Shown one piece after another: positions 37,893 to 45,874 of a stretch of 64,000 bases of DNA. Both the position numbers and the translations under genes were made by a program. The stretch is taken from assembly GCA_000773965.1 (NCBI GenBank), contig JRUP01000014.1:248001-312000 (forward strand), written 5' to 3'. Numbering within the stretch: position 1 is the stretch's first letter; each line of letters opens with the position of its first letter. This DNA is from Enterobacter cancerogenus. GTDB lineage: Bacteria > Pseudomonadota > Gammaproteobacteria > Enterobacterales > Enterobacteriaceae. The notes under the pieces were generated by a model. That model was given only the letters and a program-made list of their open reading frames with translations, was not told the DNA's origin and made no database searches.

Positions 37893-38069
37893 CCTGCTCA
37901 TTAGCTTTAATGCGTGCTGTCAGAGGTGCTGCCTGTTAGACATTGCGCTCATTGGCTAACTTTGGCTGCTGCCAGAATCACTCTTTAGCAATATTCACTA
38001 TCGGCTAAGAAGCTGCCCTAGCCTGCCCTAGCCTGCCCAACAGCTTGAATGCGTACTGTAAGAAGGGCG
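37893..38069. other. Gene-free stretch downstream of element copy A
   Basis: It begins with the conserved right flank of the element (to about 37920). Near 38015-38045 the word CCTAGCCTGC is repeated about three times and is followed by TTGAATGCGTACTGTAAGAAGGGC, which resembles the element's right flank (TTTAATGCGTGCTGT) and may be a decayed second end. No gene or terminator with a T tract was seen before the oxidoreductase stop. Confidence 0.5.
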
Positions 38070-39191
38070 TTACACCTTCATCCAGCGACGCTCGACGGCG
38101 GACACCGCCACCGCTTCCAGTACTTTCTGTACCTGCAAGCCTTCGGCAAAATCTGGCCACATACGATCGCCGGCTGCGATACCGTTGATCAAGTCACGGA
38201 TCTCCACGGTTTTCTGATCGTTAAAGCCAATGCCGTGACCCGCTGATACGCAGAAGTTGGCGTAATCCGGATGGGCCGGGCCAGTCAGAATGGTTTTAAA
38301 GCCCTGACGTCCAGCGGGCTCATCATGGATATACAGCTCCAGCTCAGCCATACGCTCTTGGGTGTAGCGTAGCGTACCTTTGGTGCCGGTGACCACGTAG
38401 GTGAGGCCCATTTTGCTGCCACAGGCGATGCGCGAGGTTTCAAACACGCCATGTGCACCGTTTTTAAAGCGCATTAACGCGCTGGCCTGATCTTCGTTCT
38501 CTACCGGCAGCAGACGTGAAGGGTCTTTCGGATCGGGACGCTGTTTAATTACCGTCATCATATCGCCGCTGACTTCTTCGATGTCGCCCACCAGATAGTG
38601 CGCCATATTGACGATATGCGCCGCCAGATCGCCCAGCGCCCCTAAACCGGCCAGCGCTTTCTGACAGTGCCAGTCGAGCGGGGTTTCCGGACGTGCCAGA
38701 TAATCTTCGTTGTGGGTGCCGTAAAAATGAATCACTTCACCAATTTCACCACGCGCAATGATTTCACGCGCCAGTTGGCTGGTCGGGTTTTTCATGTAGT
38801 TGAAGCCCACCAGCGTTTTCACGCCGGCCTGCTGCGCGGCCTGCACCATCTCTTCTGCATCGGCCACAGACAACGAGAGCGGTTTCTCGGAATAAACGTG
38901 TTTGCCGTTACGGATCGCTTCCAGCGCCATCTCTTTGTGCAGGAAGTTCGGGGCACAGATGTCGACCACATCAATATTGGGATCGCGCACCAGCTCGTGC
39001 CAGTCGCCGGTTGATCGGGCAAAGCCAAAGGTTGCCGCCTGTTTCGCGGCCAGTTCAGGATTCACCTCTGCCAACATTTCACGCACGATTTCGCCTTTCA
39101 GCGCAAAAACAGTGGGAGCCTGCGCGTAAGCAATGGCGTGACAACGACCAATGTAACCACTGCCGATCATTCCGATTCTGACTTTGTTCAT
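38070..39191 (-). CDS. Gfo/Idh/MocA-family oxidoreductase
   Basis: A 373-residue NAD(P)-dependent sugar dehydrogenase-like enzyme. The Rossmann motif is IGMIGSGYIGRCH at the N-terminus; SEKPLS (about residue 95) holds the catalytic Lys and GDLAAHIVNMAHY the Asp and His of the active site. Relatives oxidise myo-inositol, glucose, levoglucosan and other sugars or sugar derivatives; the substrate here is unknown. The ATG at 39191 gives the family start; an in-frame upstream start would add 30 unrelated residues. It is monocistronic, with a CRP-like motif about 150 bp upstream. Confidence 0.9.
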   Translation of the reverse strand: MNKVRIGMIGSGYIGRCHAIAYAQAPTVFALKGEIVREMLAEVNPELAAKQAATFGFARSTGDWHELVRDPNIDVVDICAPNFLHKEMALEAIRNGKHVYSEKPLSLSVADAEEMVQAAQQAGVKTLVGFNYMKNPTSQLAREIIARGEIGEVIHFYGTHNEDYLARPETPLDWHCQKALAGLGALGDLAAHIVNMAHYLVGDIEEVSGDMMTVIKQRPDPKDPSRLLPVENEDQASALMRFKNGAHGVFETSRIACGSKMGLTYVVTGTKGTLRYTQERMAELELYIHDEPAGRQGFKTILTGPAHPDYANFCVSAGHGIGFNDQKTVEIRDLINGIAAGDRMWPDFAEGLQVQKVLEAVAVSAVERRWMKV

Positions 39192-39451
39192 GCTGCACCT
39201 GGAGTTGTGGGTGGGAATTGATCTGGAATATATGTTTCGCTTTTGGCCGCCACAACGGCGAAATGAAATATCTGTGATCATACATGCGAGGTATCTGACA
39301 AAATCGACAAATCAGAATGTAATTTTGCATAACATTAGTGACTTGCATCACAAACTATCCCGTTATGGAGGGTGATCCAGCGCGCTAAGGCGGAGAAAAT
39401 CGCAAAATTGACGCTTTATTCAGCAGTCAGTAAAAAATGTAGAAAAGGCCT
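39192..39451. other. Intergenic region upstream of the oxidoreductase and tRNA-Asn
   Basis: AT-rich DNA with no gene. It holds a CRP-like site (39337-39352, listed separately) and a possible minus-strand -10 TACATT (39316-39321). The tRNA-Asn promoter begins at its right end. Confidence 0.5.
39337..39352 (-). promoter_or_regulatory. CRP-like site upstream of the Gfo/Idh oxidoreductase
   Basis: AGTGA CTTGCA TCACA matches TGTGA-N6-TCACA at 9 of 10 half-site positions. It is about 150 bp before the start codon; a candidate -10 on the minus strand lies about 28 bp downstream of its centre, so its exact mode is unclear. Catabolite control would fit a sugar dehydrogenase. Confidence 0.5.
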
Positions 39452-39480
39452 TTGACAACCCAGAGCCTGCTCGTTACTAT
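39452..39480 (+). promoter_or_regulatory. Sigma-70 promoter of tRNA-Asn
   Basis: A perfect -35 TTGACA (39452-39457), a 17-bp spacer and -10 TACTAT (39475-39480). The following discriminator GCGCCCCG is GC-rich, as usual for stable-RNA promoters under stringent control. The tRNA begins about 20 bp further on. Confidence 0.88.
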
Positions 39481-39499
39481 GCGCCCCGTTCCAAACGAT

Positions 39500-39575
39500 T
39501 CCTCTGTAGTTCAGTCGGTAGAACGGCGGACTGTTAATCCGTATGTCACTGGTTCGAGTCCAGTCAGAGGAGCCA
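39500..39575 (+). tRNA. asnT: tRNA-Asn (anticodon GTT)
   Basis: A 76-nt tRNA with encoded CCA. Acceptor arms TCCTCTG and CAGAGGA pair, the D arm contains AGTTCAGTCGGTAGA, the anticodon GTT is at 39533-39535 in CGGACTGTTAATCCG, and the T arm is CTGGTTCGAGTCCAG. It has its own strong promoter and a terminator 7 bp after the CCA. The symbol is generic; E. coli has several asn tRNA copies (asnT, U, V, W) and I cannot say which is equivalent. Confidence 0.97.
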
Positions 39576-39581
39576 AATTTG

Positions 39582-39609
39582 AAAAGCCTGCTTTTGAAGC
39601 AGGCTTTTT
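39582..39609 (+). terminator. Rho-independent terminator of tRNA-Asn
   Basis: AAAAGCCTGCTT and AAGCAGGCTTTT form a perfect 12-bp stem with a TTG loop, followed by T. It ends 20 bp before the stop of the convergent toxin gene. Confidence 0.92.
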
Positions 39610-39628
39610 GCTTTTCTGGGTCCTGCCG

Positions 39629-39961
39629 TTAACTCAAAATAGCATCCAGCCTGGCAAGCACTTCATTCACCACAGCGTCTGGTATGCGTTCCAGCCGCTT
39701 GCCGTTCCGGGCAGCCATATCAATGGTTCTGGGCTGGTCGCAGCGAATCACGCCCATCGTTTTTGTTCCTGCCCATTCCAGTGAAACAGTGAAACCTGCC
39801 GTGCGAGCAAAGTTTCCGCCACTGGTAATGGGAACAACAACGGGTAACCGGGTCAGCTTGTTAAACGATGCCTTCGATACGATAAGCACCGGACGTTTTC
39901 CGCTTTGCTCGTGGCCTGCAATCGGGTCCAGTGAAACGAGCCAGATTTCCCCTCTGTCCAT
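39629..39961 (-). CDS. MazF/ChpB/PemK-family endoribonuclease toxin
   Basis: A 110-residue toxin expected to cleave mRNA at short sequences. The N-terminal MDRGEIWLVSLDP...HEQSGKRPVLIVS is the family opening, with the catalytic Arg in GKRPVLIVS. VVVPITSG (about residue 43) and IRCDQPRTIDM (about 72) are further conserved segments. It starts immediately after the antitoxin stop (TAG ATG) and so is translationally coupled. Similarity to E. coli ChpB is closest by eye. The pair lies just downstream of tRNA-Asn on the opposite strand, a common place for acquired DNA. Confidence 0.92.
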   Translation of the reverse strand: MDRGEIWLVSLDPIAGHEQSGKRPVLIVSKASFNKLTRLPVVVPITSGGNFARTAGFTVSLEWAGTKTMGVIRCDQPRTIDMAARNGKRLERIPDAVVNEVLARLDAILS

Positions 39962-40219
39962 CTACAGGATCTCCTTGCCCACCGCAGGAGTATCAATCCA
40001 TTCCCGATCATCTTCGCTGATTTCGGCGTGCGGATCGCACTGCGCCAGCAGCTCCTCAAGAGAATAATGAGGCCGTTTCTGGGGTTCAATAATTAGGCAG
40101 CCATTATTAATGGTCATGCCGACTTCACTGTCCGTCGACAGCTCCAGCGTTTTGAGCACGGCGGGAGGAACCGCCAGCATGATGGATCCGCCGACCTTTT
40201 TCAGGCGAGTGGTATACAT
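39962..40219 (-). CDS. MazE/ChpS-type antitoxin (SpoVT/AbrB fold)
   Basis: An 85-residue antitoxin. The N-terminal half, TTRLKKVGGSIMLAVPPAVLK, is an AbrB/MazE DNA-binding domain; the C-terminal half is acidic (CDPHAEISEDDREWID) and should neutralise the toxin. A strong AGGAGG ribosome site lies 5-6 bp before the ATG at 40219; an upstream in-frame start adds 24 residues running through the operator and is unlikely. The AT-rich inverted repeat at 40236-40251 just upstream is a likely autoregulatory site. Confidence 0.9.
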   Translation of the reverse strand: MYTTRLKKVGGSIMLAVPPAVLKTLELSTDSEVGMTINNGCLIIEPQKRPHYSLEELLAQCDPHAEISEDDREWIDTPAVGKEIL

Positions 40220-40235
40220 AGAGCACCTCCTAATA

Positions 40236-40251
40236 TTATATTTTAATATAA
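40236..40251 (-). promoter_or_regulatory. AT-rich palindrome at the mazE-like promoter
   Basis: TTATAT TTTA ATATAA is a perfect inverted repeat 17 bp upstream of the antitoxin start, within a longer AT block (40231-40252). Its location fits an operator for autoregulation by the antitoxin or toxin-antitoxin complex and overlaps the expected -10 region. Confidence 0.55.
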
Positions 40252-40291
40252 CATCCATGACAGGCTGTGCACAATTATTCATCAGATTCAT

Positions 40292-40891
40292 GGTGATTTC
40301 CTTTTCGTCATAAAGCGTGAAAAAAGCGGTAATCCATCAAAGGACAGACCCAGCAGTTTTCAAAGGCGGCATTGCCGGTAAAACGGCGACCGTCCTGATA
40401 CATCAGGCGCTTCTTTCAGGTCATGAAGCATTTCGCACAGGTGGGAACTCAGCGCGTAACAAAGAAGGCCGATAATAGAAAACTGTTTTTGCGGTTTAAA
40501 GGATTCTGGCGGTTCAGGTAAACGAAATGCGAGGCGGCTTCCGGATCGCAGCTGTTTCGCAGGAGCATCAGCGGCAGCGTGAAGGCCAGATTTTCCAGGC
40601 TCGAAGTCGAACGCTTCAGCAATCAATCTTTCGCATTTGGGCAGCTGAAACAGATGTCTTGCTGAAAATCTCAAAACTTTGCATGCGTTGAAGATTTAAG
40701 AACCACACCAAATTCACCTGTCCATCGCCCAAACTGCCACAGTTCTTCGCTCCCTCTCCCTGCACACTGTGACTCTCTTCACAACTCTTTAACGCCGACT
40801 TGTATGGTAGTATTAGCAAGCGTATTTTTCATTCATTGCATTCCCGTTGATGCCAAATCCACCAATTGAGCGTGTATCTGGCAAGGAGTAA
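40292..40891. other. 600-bp stretch without a confident gene between the toxin-antitoxin pair and rspB
   Basis: A minus-strand frame at 40360-40674 (104 codons) and another at 40616-40819 are open but show no recognisable motif, no good ribosome site and no family resemblance. They may be remnants of an acquired segment next to tRNA-Asn. The right end (40820-40891) carries the rspB ribosome site AAGGAG; no tRNA-derived direct repeat was seen. Confidence 0.4.
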
Positions 40892-41905
40892 ATGATGAAA
40901 AGTGTCGTAATTGAACAACCGGGTGAACTGGTGCTGGCGGAACGTGCATTGCCCGAACCAGCCGCAGGCGAAGTGCGCGTCAAAGTGCAGTTTGCCAGTA
41001 TCTGCGGTTCGGATGTGCACATCTGGCACGGCCACAACCCATTCGCCAAATACCCGCGCGTGATTGGCCACGAATTCTTTGGCCTAATCGATGCGGTGGG
41101 TGGAGGCGTGGATGCCGCGCGTATCGGCGAGCGTGTGGCGGTGGATCCGGTCGTCAGCTGCGGACACTGCTATCCCTGCTCCATCGGTCGCCCAAATGTC
41201 TGCAAAGAACTGCAGGTAATCGGTGTACACCGTGACGGTGGTTTCAGCGAATTTGCGGTGGCTCCAGCTAAAAACGCTTTTACTCTGCCCGCTTCTATTC
41301 CGGACAAACTCGCCAGCCTGGTGGAACCGTTCACCATCGCGGCAAACATCACCGCCTTCCTCAAACCGCAGTCCAATGACGTGGCACTGATTTACGGCGC
41401 AGGCCCGATGGGCTTAACCGCCATTCAGGTGCTGAAAGGCGTCTACGGCGTGGAAAAAGTGCTGGTGGTGGATCGTCTGCCGGAACGTCTGGCGCTGGCG
41501 CAGGAAAATGGCGCTGATCAGGTATTCAACAATAGTGAGATTCCGCTGGCCGCACAGCTGGAAGGCGTGCAGCCAACATTGATCATCGATGCCGCCTGCC
41601 ATCCGACCATTCTGGCAGAAGCCGCTGCCCTCGCCTCTCCGGCGGCGCGTATTGGCCTGCTCGGCTTCTCCGGTGAGCCTTGCAGCATCACGCAGCAGGC
41701 GTTAACCAGCAAAGAGTTATCACTGTTTACCTCGCGCCTGAACAGCAATCGCTTCCCGCAGGTGATTGAGTGGATGGAGAAAGGTCAGATTCAGCCAGAG
41801 AAATTAGTCACCCACTATTTCCCGCTGGCCGAGATTGAAAAAGCGATGACGCTGTTCGAAAAAGATCCGCGCACCTGCTGCAAAGTGATTCTGCACATGG
41901 GTTAA
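40892..41905 (+). CDS. rspB: Zinc-dependent alcohol dehydrogenase, RspB-like
   Basis: A 337-residue medium-chain NAD(P)-dependent dehydrogenase closely resembling E. coli RspB (339). It has catalytic zinc ligands in ICGSDVHIWHGH, GHEFFG and the structural zinc cluster CGHCYPCSIGRPNVC, and the nucleotide-binding GAGPMGLTAIQVLKG near residue 170. In E. coli rspB pairs with rspA (a mannonate dehydratase family member) and ydfI/ydfJ; here rspA is absent from the cluster. The ribosome site AAGGAG precedes two adjacent ATGs (40892 and 40895). Probable role is oxidation of a sugar acid or polyol such as an L-gulonate/D-mannonate type compound, which is inference. Confidence 0.9.
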   Translation: MMKSVVIEQPGELVLAERALPEPAAGEVRVKVQFASICGSDVHIWHGHNPFAKYPRVIGHEFFGLIDAVGGGVDAARIGERVAVDPVVSCGHCYPCSIGRPNVCKELQVIGVHRDGGFSEFAVAPAKNAFTLPASIPDKLASLVEPFTIAANITAFLKPQSNDVALIYGAGPMGLTAIQVLKGVYGVEKVLVVDRLPERLALAQENGADQVFNNSEIPLAAQLEGVQPTLIIDAACHPTILAEAAALASPAARIGLLGFSGEPCSITQQALTSKELSLFTSRLNSNRFPQVIEWMEKGQIQPEKLVTHYFPLAEIEKAMTLFEKDPRTCCKVILHMG

Positions 41906-42005
41906 GTTAATCTTCACACCAGGTGTCCTTAATCCGGTGCGTACCCGCCGGCCAATATAATAATCCTCTCAATGCTTCAGGCTGTATCCAGCGGCAAGTG
42001 ATTAA

Positions 42006-42020
42006 ATCCCCGAAGGGGAT
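42006..42020 (+). other. Hairpin in the rspB-MFS intergenic region
   Basis: ATCCCC GAA GGGGAT is a perfect 6-bp stem with a GAA loop in the 172-bp gap between rspB and the transporter gene. There is no T tract; it may stabilise a processed mRNA or act as a leader structure. Confidence 0.45.
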
Positions 42021-42077
42021 GAGATTACACAGGCCACACAGAAACAGATTGAAGCATGACGGGGAAACGGAGTTTCT

Positions 42078-43361
42078 ATGTTAAAGAATCTACGCTGGAC
42101 CCTCGTACTGCTGTTGTTCCTGGTTTATATGATCAACTACCTCGATCGTATTGCCCTTTCTCTGACTGTACCGCTGGTAGAAAAAGACCTGATGATCAAC
42201 GCCGAACAGTTCGGCATGATTTTCGGTAGCTTCTTCTTTGGCTACGCGCTGTTTAACTTTATCGGTGGCCTGGCGACCGATAAATTCGGCCCGACTATCG
42301 TGCTCGGCACCGCCGTCGGTATGTGGTCGCTGTTCTGCGGCATGACCGCGCTGGCGACCGGGTTCTGGTCGATGATGATTCTTCGCGTGCTGTTTGGCAT
42401 GGCGGAAGGCCCAATCTGCGCCTCGGCAAACAAGGCCATCAACGGCTGGTTCCCGAAAAAACAAGCCGCTACCGCAATGGGCTTGCTGAGTGCCGGTTCG
42501 CCGCTGGGTGGGGCCGTCGCTGGTCCGATTGTGGGCTATCTGGCGTTGTCATTTGGCTGGCGTCCGGCTTTCGTGGTGATCTGCGTGATTGGCCTGGTGT
42601 GGATGGGTCTGTGGTTCTTCTTCGCTGCTGATAACCCGGCACGCAGCAAAAAAGTCTCTGCAGAAGAGCGTGCGCTGGTCGAGAAACTGAAAGCGGAAGA
42701 ACCGGCTGATGTCATCGATTCATCAGGCAAAGCACACGGCATGGGTTACTACCTGCGTCAGCCGATTATTCTGGTCACCGCTTTTGCCTTCTTCTGCTAC
42801 AACTATATTCTGTTCTTCTTCCTGAGCTGGTTCCCGGCTTATCTGGTGCAGGCGCACGGCCTGGATATTAAATCCATGAGTATCACCACCATGATCCCGT
42901 GGATTGTCGGCTTCGTTGGCCTCGCGTTGGGCGGCTGGATTTCGGATAAGATTTTCAACATCACCGGCAAGCTGCTGCTGTCGCGCAAAATTGTTCTGGT
43001 GGTCTCGCTGCTGGCTGCCGCCATCTGTGTAGCACTGGCGGGAACGATTAAAGAGGTGAATTCCGCGGTGATCATGATGTCGATCTCCATCTTCTTCCTC
43101 TACATCACCGGTGCGATTTACTGGGCGATTATTCAGGATGTGGTGCACAAAAGCCGTGTCGGCAGTATCAGTGGCTTTATCCATCTGATTGGTAGCCTGT
43201 CCGGGATTGTTGGACCGATTGTCACAGGCTATATCGTGCAGCACACCGGTAAATTCGACAGCGCCTTTATTCTGGCGGGCTGTGTCGCCGGGATTGGTGC
43301 GATGCTGGTGCTGTTTGTGATTCGCAGCCCAAAGACCGTAGATAAACCGGTGTCCGCATAA
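42078..43361 (+). CDS. MFS transporter, anion:cation symporter type (sugar-acid uptake)
   Basis: A 427-residue inner-membrane transporter with twelve predicted spans. TM1 carries INYLDRIALSL, the loop-2 region GGLATDKFGP is motif A-like, and the central loop between TM6 and TM7 is charged. The pattern fits the ACS family (GudP, ExuT, UhpC relatives) that imports hexuronates, glucarate and similar acids with protons. It lies between rspB and ydfI, so it probably imports the substrate of those dehydrogenases. GGAG lies a few bases before the ATG. Confidence 0.88.
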   Translation: MLKNLRWTLVLLLFLVYMINYLDRIALSLTVPLVEKDLMINAEQFGMIFGSFFFGYALFNFIGGLATDKFGPTIVLGTAVGMWSLFCGMTALATGFWSMMILRVLFGMAEGPICASANKAINGWFPKKQAATAMGLLSAGSPLGGAVAGPIVGYLALSFGWRPAFVVICVIGLVWMGLWFFFAADNPARSKKVSAEERALVEKLKAEEPADVIDSSGKAHGMGYYLRQPIILVTAFAFFCYNYILFFFLSWFPAYLVQAHGLDIKSMSITTMIPWIVGFVGLALGGWISDKIFNITGKLLLSRKIVLVVSLLAAAICVALAGTIKEVNSAVIMMSISIFFLYITGAIYWAIIQDVVHKSRVGSISGFIHLIGSLSGIVGPIVTGYIVQHTGKFDSAFILAGCVAGIGAMLVLFVIRSPKTVDKPVSA

Positions 43362-43413
43362 CAGATTGACCATAATGGGGCGCTCAGCGCCCCGTTTGCT
43401 AAAAGGAAAACGC

Positions 43414-44874
43414 ATGTTAGAGCTTGATCGCCTCCCCGCCGACGTCCAACGTCCCGCTTACGACCGCAGCCAGTTAAAAACCCGCATGGTACATATCGGC
43501 TTTGGTGCTTTTCACCGTGCCCATCAGGCGCTCGCGACCGATAAACTGGCAACGAAAGGCAGCGACTGGGGCTACTGTGAAGTGAATCTCAACAGCGGCG
43601 CACTGATTCAGGCGCTGCGTCAGCAAGACCTGCTTTATACCCTCACCGAAATGGCCGATAGCAGCCTTAACACCCGCGTGATTGGCGTGGTGACGCAAGC
43701 GCTGCATGGCAAAGGCGACGGCATTGATGCGGTGATTGAGGCGATGAGCCAGCCGGATGTGGCGATTGTCTCGATGACCGTGACCGAGAAAGGCTATTGC
43801 TACATGCCTTCCAGCGGCAAGCTCAATCCGGATCATCCTGATATCGTGCACGATCTGGAAAACCCCACGCAGCCGCGTTCGCTGCCGGGCCTGATTCTGG
43901 CGGCGATTATCCGTCGTCGCGAGCGGGGATTAACGCCATTCAGCGTGATGTCCTGCGACAACATGCCAGAGAACGGTCACGTCACGCGCAACGTCGTCAC
44001 CCAGCTGGCAGAACGTCATAGCCACGAACTGGCAGAGTACATTCAAACGCACATCACCTTCCCTTCCACCATGGTGGATCGCATCGTTCCCGCCATGACC
44101 GATGCGGCATTTGATGCGCTGGAAGCGCGCTTAGGCAGCAGCGATCCGGTGGCGGTAGAAGCAGAACCATTCTTCCAATGGGTCATCGAAGATAACTTCG
44201 TTAACGGTCGCCCGGCGTGGGAAAATGCCGGTGCTGAGCTGGTGAGTGATGTATTGCCGTTTGAAGAGATGAAGCTGCGCATGCTGAACGGCAGCCACTC
44301 GTTCCTCGCTTACCTCGGTTTCCTCGCCGGATACGAACACATCAGCGATTGCATGGCCGATAACCACTTCCGCACGGCGGCGCGCGCGCTGATGTTACAG
44401 GATCAGGCCCCGACGCTGCGTACTCAGGGCGTGGATCTCACCGCCTATGCCGACTCGCTGATCGCTCGCTACGAAAATCGCGCCATCAAGCATCGCACTT
44501 ATCAAATCGCCACCGACGGTACGCAGAAGCTGCCGCAGCGTTTGCTGGACAGCGTGCGCTGGCATCTGCGTAACGGCACCTCGTGTGACTATCTGCTGCT
44601 GGGTGTGGCGGGCTGGATGCGCTACGTCAGCGGTGTCGATGAGCAAGGTCAGGCGATTGAGATTCGCGATCCAATGAAAGAACAATTGGCGAGTATCGTT
44701 GCGCACAGTGATGAGGGTGCACAGCGCGTCGAAGCCTTACTGCGGATACAAGCGGTATTTGGCGATGATTTACGTTATCAGACCGCCTTTGTCTCACGTG
44801 TCACCGAGTTATATAACCAGCTTAATACCCAAGGTGCACGCGCCACGGTACAAGCCCTTGTGACACAGGCATAA
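43414..44874 (+). CDS. ydfI: Mannitol dehydrogenase family oxidoreductase, YdfI-like
   Basis: A 486-residue polyol/uronate dehydrogenase, same length as E. coli YdfI and UxuB. The N-terminal nucleotide-binding region is MVHIGFGAFHRAHQA; the catalytic region includes TFPSTMVDRIVPAMTD, WVIEDNFVNGRPAWENAG and KLRMLNGSHSFLAYLG with the family Lys, Asn and His. By eye it resembles E. coli YdfI more than UxuB or YeiQ. The start at 43414 follows an AAAAGGAAAA ribosome site; an earlier in-frame start lacks one. Probable reaction is reversible NAD-dependent oxidation of a mannonate or gulonate-type sugar acid. It is followed by its likely regulator. Confidence 0.9.
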   Translation: MLELDRLPADVQRPAYDRSQLKTRMVHIGFGAFHRAHQALATDKLATKGSDWGYCEVNLNSGALIQALRQQDLLYTLTEMADSSLNTRVIGVVTQALHGKGDGIDAVIEAMSQPDVAIVSMTVTEKGYCYMPSSGKLNPDHPDIVHDLENPTQPRSLPGLILAAIIRRRERGLTPFSVMSCDNMPENGHVTRNVVTQLAERHSHELAEYIQTHITFPSTMVDRIVPAMTDAAFDALEARLGSSDPVAVEAEPFFQWVIEDNFVNGRPAWENAGAELVSDVLPFEEMKLRMLNGSHSFLAYLGFLAGYEHISDCMADNHFRTAARALMLQDQAPTLRTQGVDLTAYADSLIARYENRAIKHRTYQIATDGTQKLPQRLLDSVRWHLRNGTSCDYLLLGVAGWMRYVSGVDEQGQAIEIRDPMKEQLASIVAHSDEGAQRVEALLRIQAVFGDDLRYQTAFVSRVTELYNQLNTQGARATVQALVTQA

Positions 44875-44972
44875 GTGCCTTCACAAATGTGTAGCGCAGA
44901 TGCAGCGTGCTGATTAGACTGAACCTTTCTCATCGGGCTGGCGTAGGCCAGCCGTAATACGGATATTGCTGC

Positions 44973-45659
44973 ATGTCGATTGCCTATACCATTACCACCA
45001 GCGAACCCGTAAATCAGCAGATCTATCGTTATCTGCGCAAAGATATCGTGACCTGCGCCATTCATCCCGGCTCGTTGCTGTCGGAAAAAGAAGTCTCCGC
45101 GCGCTTTAATGTGTCGCGCCAGCCAGTCCGCGAAGCTTTTATCAAACTGGCGGAAGCGGGCCTGGTGCAGGTGCTGCCGCAGCGCGGCACTTTCGTGCGT
45201 AAAATTTCCGCCCAGCGCGTGGCCGACGGCCGTTTTATCCGTGAAGCGGTGGAGATTGCCGTGGTGCGACGCGCGGCACAGGAGATCACTCCCGAAGGCT
45301 TGATGGCGCTGGAGCACAATCTTCAGTTGCAGCGTCTGGCGGCAGAACGTCACGACAGCCAGGCATTCTTAGCGCTGGACGATGAGTTTCACCGCCTGAT
45401 TGCCGAAGGGATTAACTGCCTGCTGGCATGGGAAACGGTGGAGAACATTAAAGCCACCATGGACCGCGTGCGCTTCCTGACCCTGAGTGAAGTGTCGCCA
45501 CCGGAAAGCCTGATTCAGCAGCATGAAAACATCTACCAGGCGTTAAAAGCGCAGGATGTTGAGGCAGCAGAAGCGGCGATGCGACGTCATCTGCAGGAGA
45601 TGATTTTAACCATCACGCCGATTGCTGAGCGTAATAGCGAGTGGTTTGAAGCGCCTTAG
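44973..45659 (+). CDS. rspR: GntR/FadR-family transcriptional regulator, RspR (YdfH)-like
   Basis: A 228-residue repressor with an N-terminal winged helix (SEKEVSARFNVSRQPVREAF, about residues 37-56) and an all-helical FCD ligand-binding domain (conserved Asp and His in DDEFHRLIAEG and in RRHLQEM). It strongly resembles E. coli YdfH/RspR, the regulator of rspAB. It is placed 98 bp after ydfI on the same strand and probably controls rspB, the transporter and ydfI in response to a sugar-acid ligand. Confidence 0.9.
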   Translation: MSIAYTITTSEPVNQQIYRYLRKDIVTCAIHPGSLLSEKEVSARFNVSRQPVREAFIKLAEAGLVQVLPQRGTFVRKISAQRVADGRFIREAVEIAVVRRAAQEITPEGLMALEHNLQLQRLAAERHDSQAFLALDDEFHRLIAEGINCLLAWETVENIKATMDRVRFLTLSEVSPPESLIQQHENIYQALKAQDVEAAEAAMRRHLQEMILTITPIAERNSEWFEAP

Positions 45660-45684
45660 ATTGTCTGCGATTAGATGCCCTTGA

Positions 45685-45862
45685 CCTGGTCCTCTCCCAT
45701 ATAAAGGGGGAGACCCAAGCAAAGTGCGATTGGCGAGCGAGTGAAGCGCGTGTTGCCGCTCAATAAAGAGAGCTTTGCAGATAAGATTTCGTCCCCATGC
45801 TCTCGATCAATCCCCAATCATTACTCCGCTGACCGATTCCCCTCCCGCTTGCGGGAAGGGAT
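45685..45862. repeat. Palindromic REP-like units between rspR and fbaB
   Basis: Two imperfect hairpins occur: GGTCCTCTCCC with GGGGGAGACC (about 45688-45712) and CCCCTCCCGC-TT-GCGGGAAGGG (about 45839-45860). Pairs of CCCTCTCCC-type palindromes of this kind are common dispersed repeats in enterobacterial intergenic DNA. Neither has a T tract, though the second may help end convergent rspR and fbaB transcripts. Confidence 0.5.
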
Positions 45863-45874
45863 TTGGGCAATCAA

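Noticed and set aside
37584..37901. A roughly 105-codon minus-strand frame across element A, resembling one across element B at 60711-61058
   Set aside because: Similarity follows from the shared element DNA. Repeated Gln/His/Arg runs come from the tandem array, stems vary in a pairing-conserving way, and no ribosome site is present. The inter-arm lengths (157, 154, 166) do differ by multiples of three, so coding is not fully excluded.
40360..40819. Two overlapping minus-strand frames upstream of rspB as genes
   Set aside because: No ribosome site, no known domain and no conserved motif; kept only as a note on a gene-poor stretch.
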